Shown here: in pieces, positions 1-7,683 of the stretch
How the letters are laid out: every line of letters begins with the position of its first letter
Numbering within the stretch: the stretch's first letter is position 1
NCBI GenBank assembly: GCA_018224415.1
Contig: JAGTUZ010000293.1
Span: 1 to 8,737 of the forward strand
Direction: 5' to 3'
From: Bacteroidota bacterium
GTDB taxonomy: Bacteria; Bacteroidota; Ignavibacteria; SZUA-365
Length of the DNA stretch: 8,737 bases
Made by a program: the position numbers and the translations under genes
Notes under the pieces: generated by a model
Databases searched by the model: none
Seen by the model: only the letters and a program-made list of their open reading frames with translations
Told to the model about the DNA's origin: nothing

Positions 1-469
1 CGAACTGCGGAGAGAAATACAGCACGGCGCCGACGATAAGACCGACGATGACCTGTCCCACGATTTTGTATTCGCCGATCAGACCTTTGGGGAATCTGCG
101 CACGACCTTGAGATAGTCGTCGATGAATCCCACCAGTCCGAGCAATGTGGTTGCGAGCAGGATGAGCCACACATACGTGTTGGAGAGCTGGCCCCAGAGC
201 AACACGGGCACGACGATGGACGTCAGCACGATCAGTCCGCCCATGGTCGGCGTGCCGGCCTTGATCAGATGCGTCTCGGGCGCTTCGAGCTTGGCCGCCT
301 CGCCGATCTGACGCCTGCGCAGCATGGCGATGATGCGTGGTCCGACCACCCAGCTGATCAGCAGCGCCGTGATGGCGGCGGCCGCCGCGCGGAAGGTGAT
401 GAAACGGAAGACGTCGAAACCCGGCGGATTGAACGCGTTGTTTATGTATTCGAACAGGTAATAGATCAT
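1..469 (-). CDS. mraY: Phospho-N-acetylmuramoyl-pentapeptide transferase MraY, N-terminal part (runs off the window)
   Basis: MraY is the integral membrane enzyme that transfers phospho-MurNAc-pentapeptide from UDP to undecaprenyl phosphate, making lipid I on the inner face of the membrane. The ATG is at 469-467 and 156 codons are visible before base 1, about 40% of the usual length of roughly 360 residues. The visible part has the family signature KAGTPTMGG at residues 70-78 and GFIDDYLK at 114-121, whose paired aspartates (D117, D118) match the known catalytic/Mg-binding DD pair. Hydrophobic segments lie at about 25-50, 78-93, 98-117 and 136-152. The start is 2 nt after the murF stop. An AGGAGG at 483-488 lies inside the murF end, 13 nt before the ATG, which is a rather long spacing, so coupling to murF translation is likely. 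Identity is secure. The C-terminal half is outside the window, so its integrity cannot be judged. Confidence 0.96.
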   Translation of the reverse strand, partial: MIYYLFEYINNAFNPPGFDVFRFITFRAAAAAITALLISWVVGPRIIAMLRRRQIGEAAKLEAPETHLIKAGTPTMGGLIVLTSIVVPVLLWGQLSNTYVWLILLATTLLGLVGFIDDYLKVVRRFPKGLIGEYKIVGQVIVGLIVGAVLYFSPQF

Positions 470-471
470 GG

Positions 472-1884
472 CTATACCCGTGCCTCCTCGCTGTATTCGT
501 TGCGCAGCAGCTGCGTGACGACATCCTCCATGCGCATGCTGCGCGATCCCTTCACCAGCACGGCGTCCCCTTCCTCGAGCAGCGCGTCGACGGCGTCGAT
601 GAGCGCCTGCCTGTCGGTGAAGTGCATTGCGACCCGTGCCACGCCCTGTGCCGCGCGGCTGATCGCGCGCGAGTGGCGGCCGAAGGTGAGCACGTAGGGG
701 ATTCCCGCCGCCGCGATGGCCGCACCGATAGCCTCGTGTTCCTGCCGTGCCGCGGCGCCCAGTTCGAGCATGTCGCCCAGCACCACACAGCGTGCGCCCT
801 CGACCTCCAGCTGCTGCAGCAGATCCATCGCCGCCAGCACCGAATCGGGATTGGCGTTGTATGTGTCATCGATTACGGTTACACCACGCACGCGTGCGAT
901 CTGCAGACGCTTGTCGTAACTCGCTACCGATTCAATCGCGCTGGTCATGGCCTTCACGCCGCAACCGAACACGAAGCCCGCCGCCAGCGCCGCCGCCGCG
1001 TTGTACGCGGCATGCCGGCCCAAGGCCTGCAGGCGAAGGGTGAACGGACGCCGCACGAACGCCGGCGCCTCGAAACGCACGATCGCGCGGCCGTCAGCGT
1101 CGAGTCCCGCTTCAACGATGCGCACGTCGCTGTCTTTCCGCGTCCCGTACCGCACACGCCGCACCCCGCGCGGCAGTGCGCCGCGCAGCAGCGCTTCGTC
1201 GGCATTGATAATGGCCACGCCACCTTTCGGCAATACAGACAACAGCACCTTTTTTTCTTTTGCGATGCCCTCGCGCGATTCCAGCTTTTCGATATGCGCC
1301 CGACCGATGTTGGTGATCAGCCCGTGCGTGGGACGCGCGACGGCGCACAGATGGGCGATGTCACCGGGCTGGTTGGTGCCCATCTCGGTGATCACCACCT
1401 GGTGTTCGCGGGTGATCCGAAGCAGCGTGGCCGGCAGCCCGATATGATTGTTGAGATTGCCTTCATTGGCGAGCACGCGGTATTTCGTCCCCAGCGCCGC
1501 TGCCGTCATTTCCTTGCTGCTTGTCTTGCCGTTGCTGCCGGTGATGGCGAGCAGCGGGATGTCGAAGGCCGCGCGATGCAGGGCGGCGATGGCGCCGTAG
1601 GCCGCCATCGTGTCACGGACAACAACCAGCGGAAGTCCTTCCGCGACGGCCGCGTTGCGGCGCAGCCATCGCTGTTCCACCACGCAGCAGAGCGCACCGC
1701 GCGCGCAGACCTCGGGCACGAAGTCATGTGCGTCAATCCGCGCACCGCGGAAGGCGACAAACACATCGCCCTCTCCCGCGCTTCGGGAGTCGGTCACCAC
1801 ATCGCGCACTGCGTTGTCGGCAGCACCGAGATTACGCGCTTCGATGAGCGGAATGCGGAGGATGTCGGCAAGACGCAGGGTCAT
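472..1884 (-). CDS. murF: UDP-N-acetylmuramoyl-tripeptide--D-alanyl-D-alanine ligase MurF
   Basis: This cytoplasmic Mur ligase adds the D-Ala-D-Ala dipeptide to UDP-MurNAc-tripeptide using ATP, the last soluble step before MraY. It has 470 residues, normal for the family. The N-terminal substrate domain contains TDSR (31-34). The central ATPase domain has the P-loop GSNGKTSSK at 116-124, the MurF-typical EGNLNNHIGLP at 141-151 and TEMGTNQPG around 166-174. The C-terminal domain carries DDTYNANPDS at 339-348 and the terminal KGSRSMRME at 445-453. These motifs separate MurF from MurC, MurD and MurE. The ATG at 1884-1882 overlaps the murE stop in an ATGA junction. A GGAGG at 1894-1898 lies 9 nt upstream, within the murE coding end, and supports this start. 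The gene looks intact. Confidence 0.97.
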   Translation of the reverse strand: MTLRLADILRIPLIEARNLGAADNAVRDVVTDSRSAGEGDVFVAFRGARIDAHDFVPEVCARGALCCVVEQRWLRRNAAVAEGLPLVVVRDTMAAYGAIAALHRAAFDIPLLAITGSNGKTSSKEMTAAALGTKYRVLANEGNLNNHIGLPATLLRITREHQVVITEMGTNQPGDIAHLCAVARPTHGLITNIGRAHIEKLESREGIAKEKKVLLSVLPKGGVAIINADEALLRGALPRGVRRVRYGTRKDSDVRIVEAGLDADGRAIVRFEAPAFVRRPFTLRLQALGRHAAYNAAAALAAGFVFGCGVKAMTSAIESVASYDKRLQIARVRGVTVIDDTYNANPDSVLAAMDLLQQLEVEGARCVVLGDMLELGAAARQEHEAIGAAIAAAGIPYVLTFGRHSRAISRAAQGVARVAMHFTDRQALIDAVDALLEEGDAVLVKGSRSMRMEDVVTQLLRNEYSEEARV

Positions 1885-3437
1885 GACTGCATCCCTCCCC
1901 TCTTTGCGGCGAAGTACGCGCGCACGATTTCGCGATCGTCGAAATGCCGGCGCGTCGTGCCGATGATCTGATAGTCTTCATGCCCCTTCCCCGCCACAAG
2001 CACGATGTCACCCGGACGCGCCATGCGCAGCGCCGTGTGGATGGCGGTCTTGCGATTGATCTGCACGCGCACGTCGCGTCCTTCGGGCACACCCGCGAGG
2101 ATGTCGCGGATGATGGCCTCGGGATCCTCGCTGCGCGGATTGTCGGAAGTGACGATGGTGATTTCGCTGAACGTGGCCGCCGCGGCCCCCATCAGCGGAC
2201 GCTTGACCTGATCACGGTCGCCGCCACAGCCGAATACGGTGATAAGACGTCCCTCGCCAAGAAATTCCCGCGCACTCTGCAGCGCCTTCGTGAGCGCGTC
2301 CGGCGTGTGGGAATAATCAACGATGGCTGTCGCTCCGTCGGCGGACACGAAACGCTCGAAACGACCCGGCACATTGCGCATGCGCTCGAGACCACGTACA
2401 ACGAGCGTCGGATCGACGCCCAGCAGCACGCAGGCACCGAAAGCCGCCGCGAGGTTGTAAGCGTTGAAGCCACCGAGCATCGCCGAGCGGATGTGATAGT
2501 CCTCGCCACGGTAGGTGATGGTCATCGACGTCCCTTCGGAGGAGAGACGGATGTCGCGCATCCGGAATGTCGGACGCCCTTTCGTTCCATAGGTCCTGCG
2601 GCGGCGCGGCGGCAGGACGCCCATCTCCGCAGCATTCGGATCGTCGCTGTTGATCAGACTGACACCCCGTGTGTGCAGGGAGAACAGCAACTGTTTCGCG
2701 TCGCGGTAGGCGGCCATGCTGCGATGGAAATCGAGATGGTCCTGCGTCAGGTTGGTGAACACCGACACGTCGAAACCAATGCCGGTCACGCGGTCGAGCA
2801 CCAGCGCATGCGACGACACCTCCATGACAGCGGTTGTGCAGCCCGCGCCGCGCATGTCGGCAAACAGGGCATGCAGGTCCTCGGCGAGCGGGGTGGTGAA
2901 GGGGGCAGGACGGATTTCCTCGGCGACGCGATAGGCCACGGTCCCGACAAGGCCGGAACGAATGCCGGCTTCATCCAGGACGGAACGAACAAGGTAGGCG
3001 ATCGTTGTCTTGCCGTTGGTGCCTGTGATGCCCACAAGCTGCAAGTCCCGCGCGGGCGATCCGTGGAAGCGGTCGGCCAGCAGCGCCACTGCAGCACGCG
3101 TGTCGTGCACGACGATGGCGGCGGTTCCGCTGTGCTGGCAGTAGGCAGGCGTGAGAAGTTGGGAGAGATGGGTCTCGAAATGCAGCAGGGAAACGACAAC
3201 ACAACTGGCACCGCGTTCCATGGCCGACTGCGTGAAATGATGGCCATCGGTATGTTCGCCCTGCGTCGCGACAAACATCCACCCCGGCTGCACCTTGCGC
3301 GAGTCGGTGGTGATGCCCGCGATCTCCACGTCCCACGGCCCGATCATCGTGACGACCGGGAGATCATTGATGATCTCCGATAGCCGCACGCCGGCGGGGA
3401 AGGAATGCAGATTTTTCGCGACCTGGTTGAACGTCAT
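1881..3437 (-). CDS. murE: UDP-N-acetylmuramoyl-L-alanyl-D-glutamate--2,6-diaminopimelate ligase MurE
   Basis: MurE adds the third stem-peptide residue to UDP-MurNAc-L-Ala-D-Glu. Counting from the ATG at 3437 it has 518 residues, slightly longer than the typical 480-500. TTDSRKV (43-49) lies in the UDP-binding N-terminal domain, and the P-loop GITGTNGKTT is at 136-145. TTP (181-183) and EVSSHAL (206-212) are family signatures, and K248 in YRDAK is at the place of the carbamylated lysine. DNPRSEDP begins at residue 432; DNPR is the known determinant of meso-diaminopimelate specificity, as opposed to lysine. VAGKGHEDYQ follows at 481-490. The frame stays open upstream to 3494, but that start would overlap ftsI. 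The ATG at 3437 has GAGGA at 3441-3445 (short spacing) and leaves a 25-nt gap after ftsI. It overlaps murF by 4 nt. Confidence 0.96.
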   Translation of the reverse strand: MTFNQVAKNLHSFPAGVRLSEIINDLPVVTMIGPWDVEIAGITTDSRKVQPGWMFVATQGEHTDGHHFTQSAMERGASCVVVSLLHFETHLSQLLTPAYCQHSGTAAIVVHDTRAAVALLADRFHGSPARDLQLVGITGTNGKTTIAYLVRSVLDEAGIRSGLVGTVAYRVAEEIRPAPFTTPLAEDLHALFADMRGAGCTTAVMEVSSHALVLDRVTGIGFDVSVFTNLTQDHLDFHRSMAAYRDAKQLLFSLHTRGVSLINSDDPNAAEMGVLPPRRRRTYGTKGRPTFRMRDIRLSSEGTSMTITYRGEDYHIRSAMLGGFNAYNLAAAFGACVLLGVDPTLVVRGLERMRNVPGRFERFVSADGATAIVDYSHTPDALTKALQSAREFLGEGRLITVFGCGGDRDQVKRPLMGAAAATFSEITIVTSDNPRSEDPEAIIRDILAGVPEGRDVRVQINRKTAIHTALRMARPGDIVLVAGKGHEDYQIIGTTRRHFDDREIVRAYFAAKRGGMQS

Positions 3438-3462
3438 GCGTCCTCGGTTGTGATTGCCGTGA

Positions 3463-5634
3463 TCAGTACAGGTTTGCCGTGATGATGCGCGCATCGCCGT
3501 CGAGCGTGCAGCGCGTGCCGCGGGAGACGAGTTCGCCCGCCGCAGGATTCTGGGTGCGAACGACGCCGCTGCCCATCAGACTCGGTTCGAGATTCATGCT
3601 CTTGATGAAATTCATCGCCTGCCGCAGCGACATGCCCACAACGTCGGGCACGCGCACCATGTCACGGCGCTGTACGTGCGCGGCGCTGACCAGGTGCACG
3701 GTCACGGGCGTGCGGCGCGGCGCAATCGTGTTGTCGGGCGGGACCTGCTCGGCCACGACTTCGCCGCTCCCCACCGTCTCCATATTGAATCCATGTGCTT
3801 TCAGCACCTGCGCGGCGATGTCCGGACGCATGCCGCGCACATTGGGCACGCGAATGCGGTCGTTGCCCTGGAAGGACGCGTAGAGGGGCTCGGGCTTCTT
3901 GGCGAACGCGCTCGACGAATTGATGATGCGCATGGCGATCTTGCGGAAGATGGGGCCTGCCGTCGAACCGCCGTAGTATCCGCGCTTCGGCGCATCGAGA
4001 ATGACAAGGATCAGGATTTCCGGATCTTCGACGGGGAAAAAGCCCACAAACGAGGCGACATGTGATTTGTTGGAATACGATCCGTTGACCAGACGCTGCG
4101 ACGTGCCGGTTTTTCCGCCGATGGTCATGCCTTCGATCCGCGCGAGCCGGGCCGTCCCGCTGTCGACGACGCCCTCCATGAAGCCACGCATGATGCGTGA
4201 CGTCTCCGAGGAGACCACGCGGCGCACCACCTGCGGCACGGTCTCGTCGACGATGTTGCGGTCCTCGTCCAGCAGCCACTTGCGGATAAACGGGCGCATG
4301 AGCACGCCGTCGTTTGCGATGGCCGCATAGGCGCATGCGATCTGCAGCGGCGTCACTGCCAGACCGTAACCGAAGGCGAGATAGTTGAGCGTCGTACCGT
4401 CCCAGTCCAGTGGCTTGCGAAGGTCTCCGCCGAGTTCGCCGGGCAGTTCGATACCGGTCTGCACGCCGAAGCCGAAGTTCCTGGCATACTTGTAGAAGCG
4501 CTCGTCACCGAGTTCGTTGGCGAGTTTCGCAGAGACGATGTTGGAGCTGTGCTCGAAAGCGCCGCGCATTGTGAGCTGGTCGTAGGCATGGTCATCCACG
4601 ATCGGTTTGAGCTTGGCGTTGTAGACCCATCTGCCTCTCTCGGCGTTGATGTGGTCGTCGGGGGCGTGCAGGTCTTCATTGAGTGCCGCACTCATGGCAA
4701 CGATCTTGAAGGTGGACCCCGGCTCGTAGAGATCGGTCACCGAACGGTTGCGCGCCTTCTCCGGAGAGTATTCCGAAAGTTTGTTCGGGTCGATGCTCGG
4801 CACGTTGGCCATGGCCAGCAGCTCGCCGGTCTTGGGCTGCAGGATGATGCAGCGTCCGGATTCGGCCTCGTGCAGATCGACACCGCGGGCAAGTTCCTCC
4901 TCGGCGATTGACTGGTAGACCTGGCTGATGGTGAGCACGACGCTGCGGCCATTAACCGGCTCCACTTTCGGGTAGTCGACTTCGGGGCGGCGAAGCCCAC
5001 GCGCATTTCTCTGGTAGACGATGAATCCTGCGGTACCGGACAGTTCGCGATCCATCTCCAGTTCGATGCCGCTCTGGCCGCGATTGTCGACGTTGGTATA
5101 GCCGATCACCGGACCCGCCAGGGCGTTGAAATTGTACCGTCGACGCGGATTCGGGCGCAGACGGACGCCGTAACTCGACCATCCGGCGAAACGGTTGGCG
5201 ATCATTTCCGGGATGCGCTTCTCGATGATGCGATACTGCACCGTGGTATCGCGAAGCTGCCGCAGGATGACAGACGCGGGCTTGCCGAGCGCACGGGCGA
5301 TGAATTGCGCGACGGTGTCGCGTCCCTCGATCACCGAGGGATCCACCGAAAGCGTGTATTCAGTGACGTTGGATGCGAGAATGGACAGGTTGCGGTCGAG
5401 AATGAGGCCGCGCATGGGCGGGATGATCTCCCGGCTTTCGTACTGGCTGCGGGCCAGTTCCTGCAGGCGTTCCGCATCTCGCACCTGCACGACAAACAAC
5501 TTGACGATCACCGCGAAGAACCCGGCCGCAAAGAGGGTGATGAGCATATACATGCGCACGGAGCTCTGCTGTCTCTGCAGAACCCGCAAGTCCTCATTTT
5601 TTCCTGGTCTGTAATCGAAGGATTCCAACGGCAC
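3463..5634 (-). CDS. ftsI: Septal peptidoglycan transpeptidase (class B penicillin-binding protein) FtsI with two C-terminal PASTA domains
   Basis: This is the division transpeptidase that cross-links septal peptidoglycan in the periplasm and works with FtsW, FtsL and FtsQ/DivIB. It has 723 residues. A short cytoplasmic tail is followed by one membrane anchor at about 29-51. The PBP dimerisation domain begins with the family signature RGLILDRN at 75-82. The transpeptidase domain has the three penicillin-binding motifs: the nucleophile tetrad STFK at 307-310, SSN at 363-365 and KTG at 508-510. Two PASTA repeats follow, at about 594-648 (IRVPNVRGM) and 659-713 (VRVPDVVGM). The length beyond the usual 550-650 is due to these repeats, as in SpoVD or PBP2X-like proteins. 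The start is GTG at 5634-5632, the first possible start after an in-frame TGA at 5640-5638, 12 nt past the ftsL stop. No good Shine-Dalgarno is visible, so coupling is likely. An ATG at residue 28 is a weaker alternative start. Confidence 0.94.
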   Translation of the reverse strand: MPLESFDYRPGKNEDLRVLQRQQSSVRMYMLITLFAAGFFAVIVKLFVVQVRDAERLQELARSQYESREIIPPMRGLILDRNLSILASNVTEYTLSVDPSVIEGRDTVAQFIARALGKPASVILRQLRDTTVQYRIIEKRIPEMIANRFAGWSSYGVRLRPNPRRRYNFNALAGPVIGYTNVDNRGQSGIELEMDRELSGTAGFIVYQRNARGLRRPEVDYPKVEPVNGRSVVLTISQVYQSIAEEELARGVDLHEAESGRCIILQPKTGELLAMANVPSIDPNKLSEYSPEKARNRSVTDLYEPGSTFKIVAMSAALNEDLHAPDDHINAERGRWVYNAKLKPIVDDHAYDQLTMRGAFEHSSNIVSAKLANELGDERFYKYARNFGFGVQTGIELPGELGGDLRKPLDWDGTTLNYLAFGYGLAVTPLQIACAYAAIANDGVLMRPFIRKWLLDEDRNIVDETVPQVVRRVVSSETSRIMRGFMEGVVDSGTARLARIEGMTIGGKTGTSQRLVNGSYSNKSHVASFVGFFPVEDPEILILVILDAPKRGYYGGSTAGPIFRKIAMRIINSSSAFAKKPEPLYASFQGNDRIRVPNVRGMRPDIAAQVLKAHGFNMETVGSGEVVAEQVPPDNTIAPRRTPVTVHLVSAAHVQRRDMVRVPDVVGMSLRQAMNFIKSMNLEPSLMGSGVVRTQNPAAGELVSRGTRCTLDGDARIITANLY

Positions 5635-5646
5635 CTGTCAGCGGTA

Positions 5647-6057
5647 TTATTTGGCCTGTTCCGGGGTCCAGTCATACACGGTCAGCGAATACGGCTGCTG
5701 GTTGGCGTGCACGAGGCCCAGTTCCTCTGTGGCGATTTTCTGGATACGGTTATAACTCGAAAGCATGTTGATTTCTGCCCGAAGGGTTTCGCGTTCCTGC
5801 AGCAGCAGCTGCTCCTGGCGTTCGAGTTCGATCTGCTGCATCATCAATCCGTCGACGGTGACGATATTCGAGATGTAGACAGTGACGAGCACGGCGAACA
5901 CGATAAGCATGGCCACAATGTTGAACGTCGTAAGGCGACGCAAGCGGCGGCGATGCGGCGGCGCGGCCTGAATATAGTCGAGCGGCACGTCCTGCGTGCC
6001 AGCAGAGGAAACACCACCGGCCGCGGCACGGGACAAGACTCCGAACGCGGGCGCCAT
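5647..6057 (-). CDS. ftsL: FtsL-like cell-division membrane protein
   Basis: This is a small bitopic divisome protein. FtsL forms a complex with FtsB/DivIC and FtsQ/DivIB and helps activate FtsW-FtsI. The start chosen is the ATG at 6057-6055, 4 nt after the rsmH stop, giving 136 residues. A basic stretch HRRRLRR (35-41) precedes a membrane segment at about 45-66. A glutamine- and leucine-rich coiled coil follows at about 68-105 (LERQEQLLLQERETL). IQKIATEELGLV (105-116) then resembles the conserved FtsL/DivIC tail, where an 'IEKiAre.LGl' pattern is common. The frame stays open to an ATG at 6135 (162 residues) with GAGG 4 nt upstream, but that form would overlap rsmH by 74 nt. The family diverges fast, so the assignment rests on topology, the tail motif and its position between rsmH and ftsI. 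It could also be called a septum-formation initiator-like protein. Confidence 0.82.
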   Translation of the reverse strand: MAPAFGVLSRAAAGGVSSAGTQDVPLDYIQAAPPHRRRLRRLTTFNIVAMLIVFAVLVTVYISNIVTVDGLMMQQIELERQEQLLLQERETLRAEINMLSSYNRIQKIATEELGLVHANQQPYSLTVYDWTPEQAK

Positions 6058-6061
6058 GCGC

Positions 6062-7003
6062 CTACGCGTGAATCTTCTCACCTGCGCGAAGGCGGGCGCT
6101 TCGGGCTCTTGGATTTCGACGTACTTCGATCTCATCTGCCTCTATATATCTGCTGTGGAGCAATGTGATGCGTGCGACTTTCCCACAGACACAAATTGGA
6201 GTCCGCGGGGGACACACGCAGGATGACGCCTCGTCGCGAAGGAACTGCTTGACGATGCGGTCCTCGAGCGAGTGATAGGAAATGACAACCAGATGGCCAC
6301 CGACGCGGAGCAGGTCCAGCGCATCCGACAGTGTGCGCTCGAGTGCACCGAGTTCATCGTTGACCGCAATGCGCAGCGCCTGGAAAATCCGCGCCAGTGT
6401 CTTGCTGCGAAACGCGGGGGAAGTCACCGCGCTGATCGTCGCGACAAGCTCTCCGGTCGTGAGCAGCGGTCCGCGCGCGCTCGCCTGCACGATGGCCCTG
6501 GCGATGCGCCGGCTGTGACGTTCTTCACCGTAGGTGAAAAACAGACGCGCCAGCTCTTCCTCCGGACTCCGGGCGATGAGGTCTGCAGCGGTCACGGTGC
6601 GCTCCTGATCCATTCTCATGTCGAGAGGGCCTTCGAAACGGAAGCTGAATCCTCTCTCGGGAACATCTATTTGATGCGACGACACTCCGAGGTCCAGAAG
6701 GAGTCCGTCGATCGTGGGGATTTCCATGTGTTGGAGGACATTGCGAAGATGGTCCACATTGTTGTGGACGGGACTCAAACGTGGATCGTCGCCAAACAAC
6801 CGCTGTGCGCGCCGGATGGCATCCGGATCCTGGTCGAAACCGATGACACGGCTCTTCTCTCCTAACCTGCTCAGCAAGAGACGGCTGTGACCGCCACCTC
6901 CGAGCGTGCCGTCGACGTAGATCCCCTGCGGATCGGTGACGAGCAGTTCGATCGAACGTTCGAGAAGCACCGGTATGTGATAGTCGGCACTGTCATGCTG
7001 CAT
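6062..7003 (-). CDS. rsmH: 16S rRNA (cytosine(1402)-N(4))-methyltransferase RsmH (MraW)
   Basis: RsmH uses S-adenosylmethionine to methylate N4 of C1402 in the decoding centre of 16S rRNA. It has 313 residues, the usual length. Family motifs run in order: HIPVLL (9-14), the SAM-binding VDGTLGGGGHS (30-40), GFDQDPDAI (55-63), LLLDLGVSSHQID (101-113), GFSFRFEGPLDMRMD (118-132), ARIFQALRIAVNDEL (204-218) and ISYHSLEDRIVK (241-252). Near the C terminus is the cysteine cluster CVCPPRTPICVC (262-273), seen in many RsmH proteins. The frame is open upstream to 7297, but this ATG (7003-7001) is the right start: it forms a TGATG overlap with the mraZ stop, and a strong GGGAGGAG sits at 7008-7015, 4 nt before it, inside the mraZ end. 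The gene appears intact. Confidence 0.97.
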   Translation of the reverse strand: MQHDSADYHIPVLLERSIELLVTDPQGIYVDGTLGGGGHSRLLLSRLGEKSRVIGFDQDPDAIRRAQRLFGDDPRLSPVHNNVDHLRNVLQHMEIPTIDGLLLDLGVSSHQIDVPERGFSFRFEGPLDMRMDQERTVTAADLIARSPEEELARLFFTYGEERHSRRIARAIVQASARGPLLTTGELVATISAVTSPAFRSKTLARIFQALRIAVNDELGALERTLSDALDLLRVGGHLVVISYHSLEDRIVKQFLRDEASSCVCPPRTPICVCGKVARITLLHSRYIEADEIEVRRNPRARSARLRAGEKIHA

Positions 7004-7470
7004 CACACTCCTCCCATCACGCGGGCGGCCACTGCCTCGTAGGTCGTATCGGCATAGCGCTCGTTGTAGGCACGGAAGTGTTCGGGACTCCAGAGTTCGA
7101 TTTTCTCCAATGCGCCGACGATCACGATCTCGTTGCGGATGCCGGCGGTTTCCATCAGTTCCTGCGGAATCATGATGCGTGCCTGTCGGTCGAGCGACAC
7201 TTCGTGCGCCCACATCATGATCGTGCGGATGAACAGACGATCCTCTTCCCGATGCGTGTTCAGATCGTTTTTCATCTGCTCTTCGTACACGTTCCACGCG
7301 TCGAGAGGATACAATACCAGACTGTTTTCGTAGCCGCGGGTAATGACAAACGAATCATTGGCCTCAGGATTGAGAGCCTTGCGGATCTTCGAAGGGAGAC
7401 TGACGCGTCCCTTGTCATCCACTGAATGTTCGTATTTGCCTTTGAATCCTGCCATATACTCTGCTGCCAC
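7003..7470 (-). CDS. mraZ: MraZ, transcriptional regulator of the division/cell-wall operon
   Basis: MraZ is a ring-forming DNA-binding protein with two AbrB/SpoVT-like half-domains. In studied bacteria it controls its own dcw operon through repeated TGGGN boxes. From the GTG at 7470 it has 155 residues. An ATG five codons later (7455) gives 150 residues and a start more typical of the family (MAGFKGKYEHSVD). The GTG has a GGGGAG about 12 nt upstream; the ATG has no clear ribosome-binding site, so the start is undecided. The two DXXXR motifs are DDKGR (18-22, then VSLPSK) and DRQAR (94-98, then IMIPQ). The usual glycine of the second motif is alanine here, while the Asp and Arg remain. It is the first gene of the operon, overlaps rsmH by 1 nt, and lies immediately downstream of a matching operator array. 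Confidence 0.96.
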   Translation of the reverse strand: MAAEYMAGFKGKYEHSVDDKGRVSLPSKIRKALNPEANDSFVITRGYENSLVLYPLDAWNVYEEQMKNDLNTHREEDRLFIRTIMMWAHEVSLDRQARIMIPQELMETAGIRNEIVIVGALEKIELWSPEHFRAYNERYADTTYEAVAARVMGGV

Positions 7471-7509
7471 GTTTTACCATTTCTCCCCACTTCTACCCAC
7501 TTTCACCCA
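7470..7509 (-). promoter_or_regulatory. MraZ operator: four tandem 10-bp TGGGN-type boxes
   Basis: On the minus strand, four units start exactly 10 bp apart: TGGGTGAAAG (7509-7500), TGGGTAGAAG (7499-7490), TGGGGAGAAA (7489-7480) and a weaker TGGTAAAACG (7479-7470). This matches the published MraZ operator pattern of TGGGN direct repeats separated by 5 nt, found upstream of mraZ in several phyla. The last unit touches the GTG start, and the third contains the likely ribosome-binding GGGGAG. A bound MraZ ring would therefore cover the probable transcription start and leader. Binding by this MraZ is inferred from the pattern and position. Confidence 0.88.
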
Positions 7510-7537
7510 AAATTAGGCTTTTGGAACTCAGAGTCAA
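7510..7537 (-). promoter_or_regulatory. Probable sigma70-type promoter of the mraZ-mraY operon
   Basis: On the minus strand a TTGACT -35-like hexamer (7537-7532, 5 of 6 consensus bases) is followed after 16 nt by TAATTT (7515-7510), a poor -10 that matches only 3 of 6 bases. Transcription would begin near 7503, inside the first MraZ box. The position just upstream of the operator array is right, but the -10 is weak, and if the host uses a non-proteobacterial consensus the true elements may differ. Confidence 0.5.
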
Positions 7538-7540
7538 GCA

Positions 7541-7551
7541 CTTTTCTCCCA
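7541..7551 (-). promoter_or_regulatory. Isolated MraZ-like box upstream of the -35 element
   Basis: The minus strand reads TGGGAGAAAAG from 7551 to 7541, nearly the same as the units of the operator array. Its first base lies 42 bp from the first base of the array, close to four helical turns, and it abuts the upstream side of the proposed -35 hexamer. It may be a secondary MraZ contact, or a chance match in purine-rich DNA. Confidence 0.35.
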
Positions 7552-7683
7552 CAGGGCAAAAAAAAATATCCGCCCCCCAAAGCAGGCTGGAAACGATGAT
7601 TTTGTTGAGCTTAGCAGAGCTGTTTCCTGAAGGGGGATTGGACCGAACGACGCGTTTTCCCCTCGACGCGGGATCTCCTTTCT

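Noticed and set aside
622..1971. A 449-codon open frame on the plus strand, opposite murF
   Set aside because: It lies fully antisense to a gene with all family motifs. Its predicted protein is rich in Arg, His and Gln with no recognisable domain. Long antisense frames are expected where GC-rich codon bias suppresses stops.
1944..3383. A 479-codon open frame on the plus strand, opposite murE
   Set aside because: It has the same explanation: antisense to intact murE, Arg/His/Gly-rich composition, no membrane or enzyme motifs, and no credible ribosome-binding or promoter context.
5305..6168. A 287-codon open frame on the plus strand across ftsI, ftsL and rsmH
   Set aside because: It spans three real genes in antisense, with no family-like sequence. 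It is a composition artefact.
7004..7297. Upstream extension of rsmH by 98 codons
   Set aside because: The extension lies inside mraZ and is Arg/His/Asp-rich, unlike RsmH. The ATG at 7003 has a strong ribosome-binding site and gives the normal family length.
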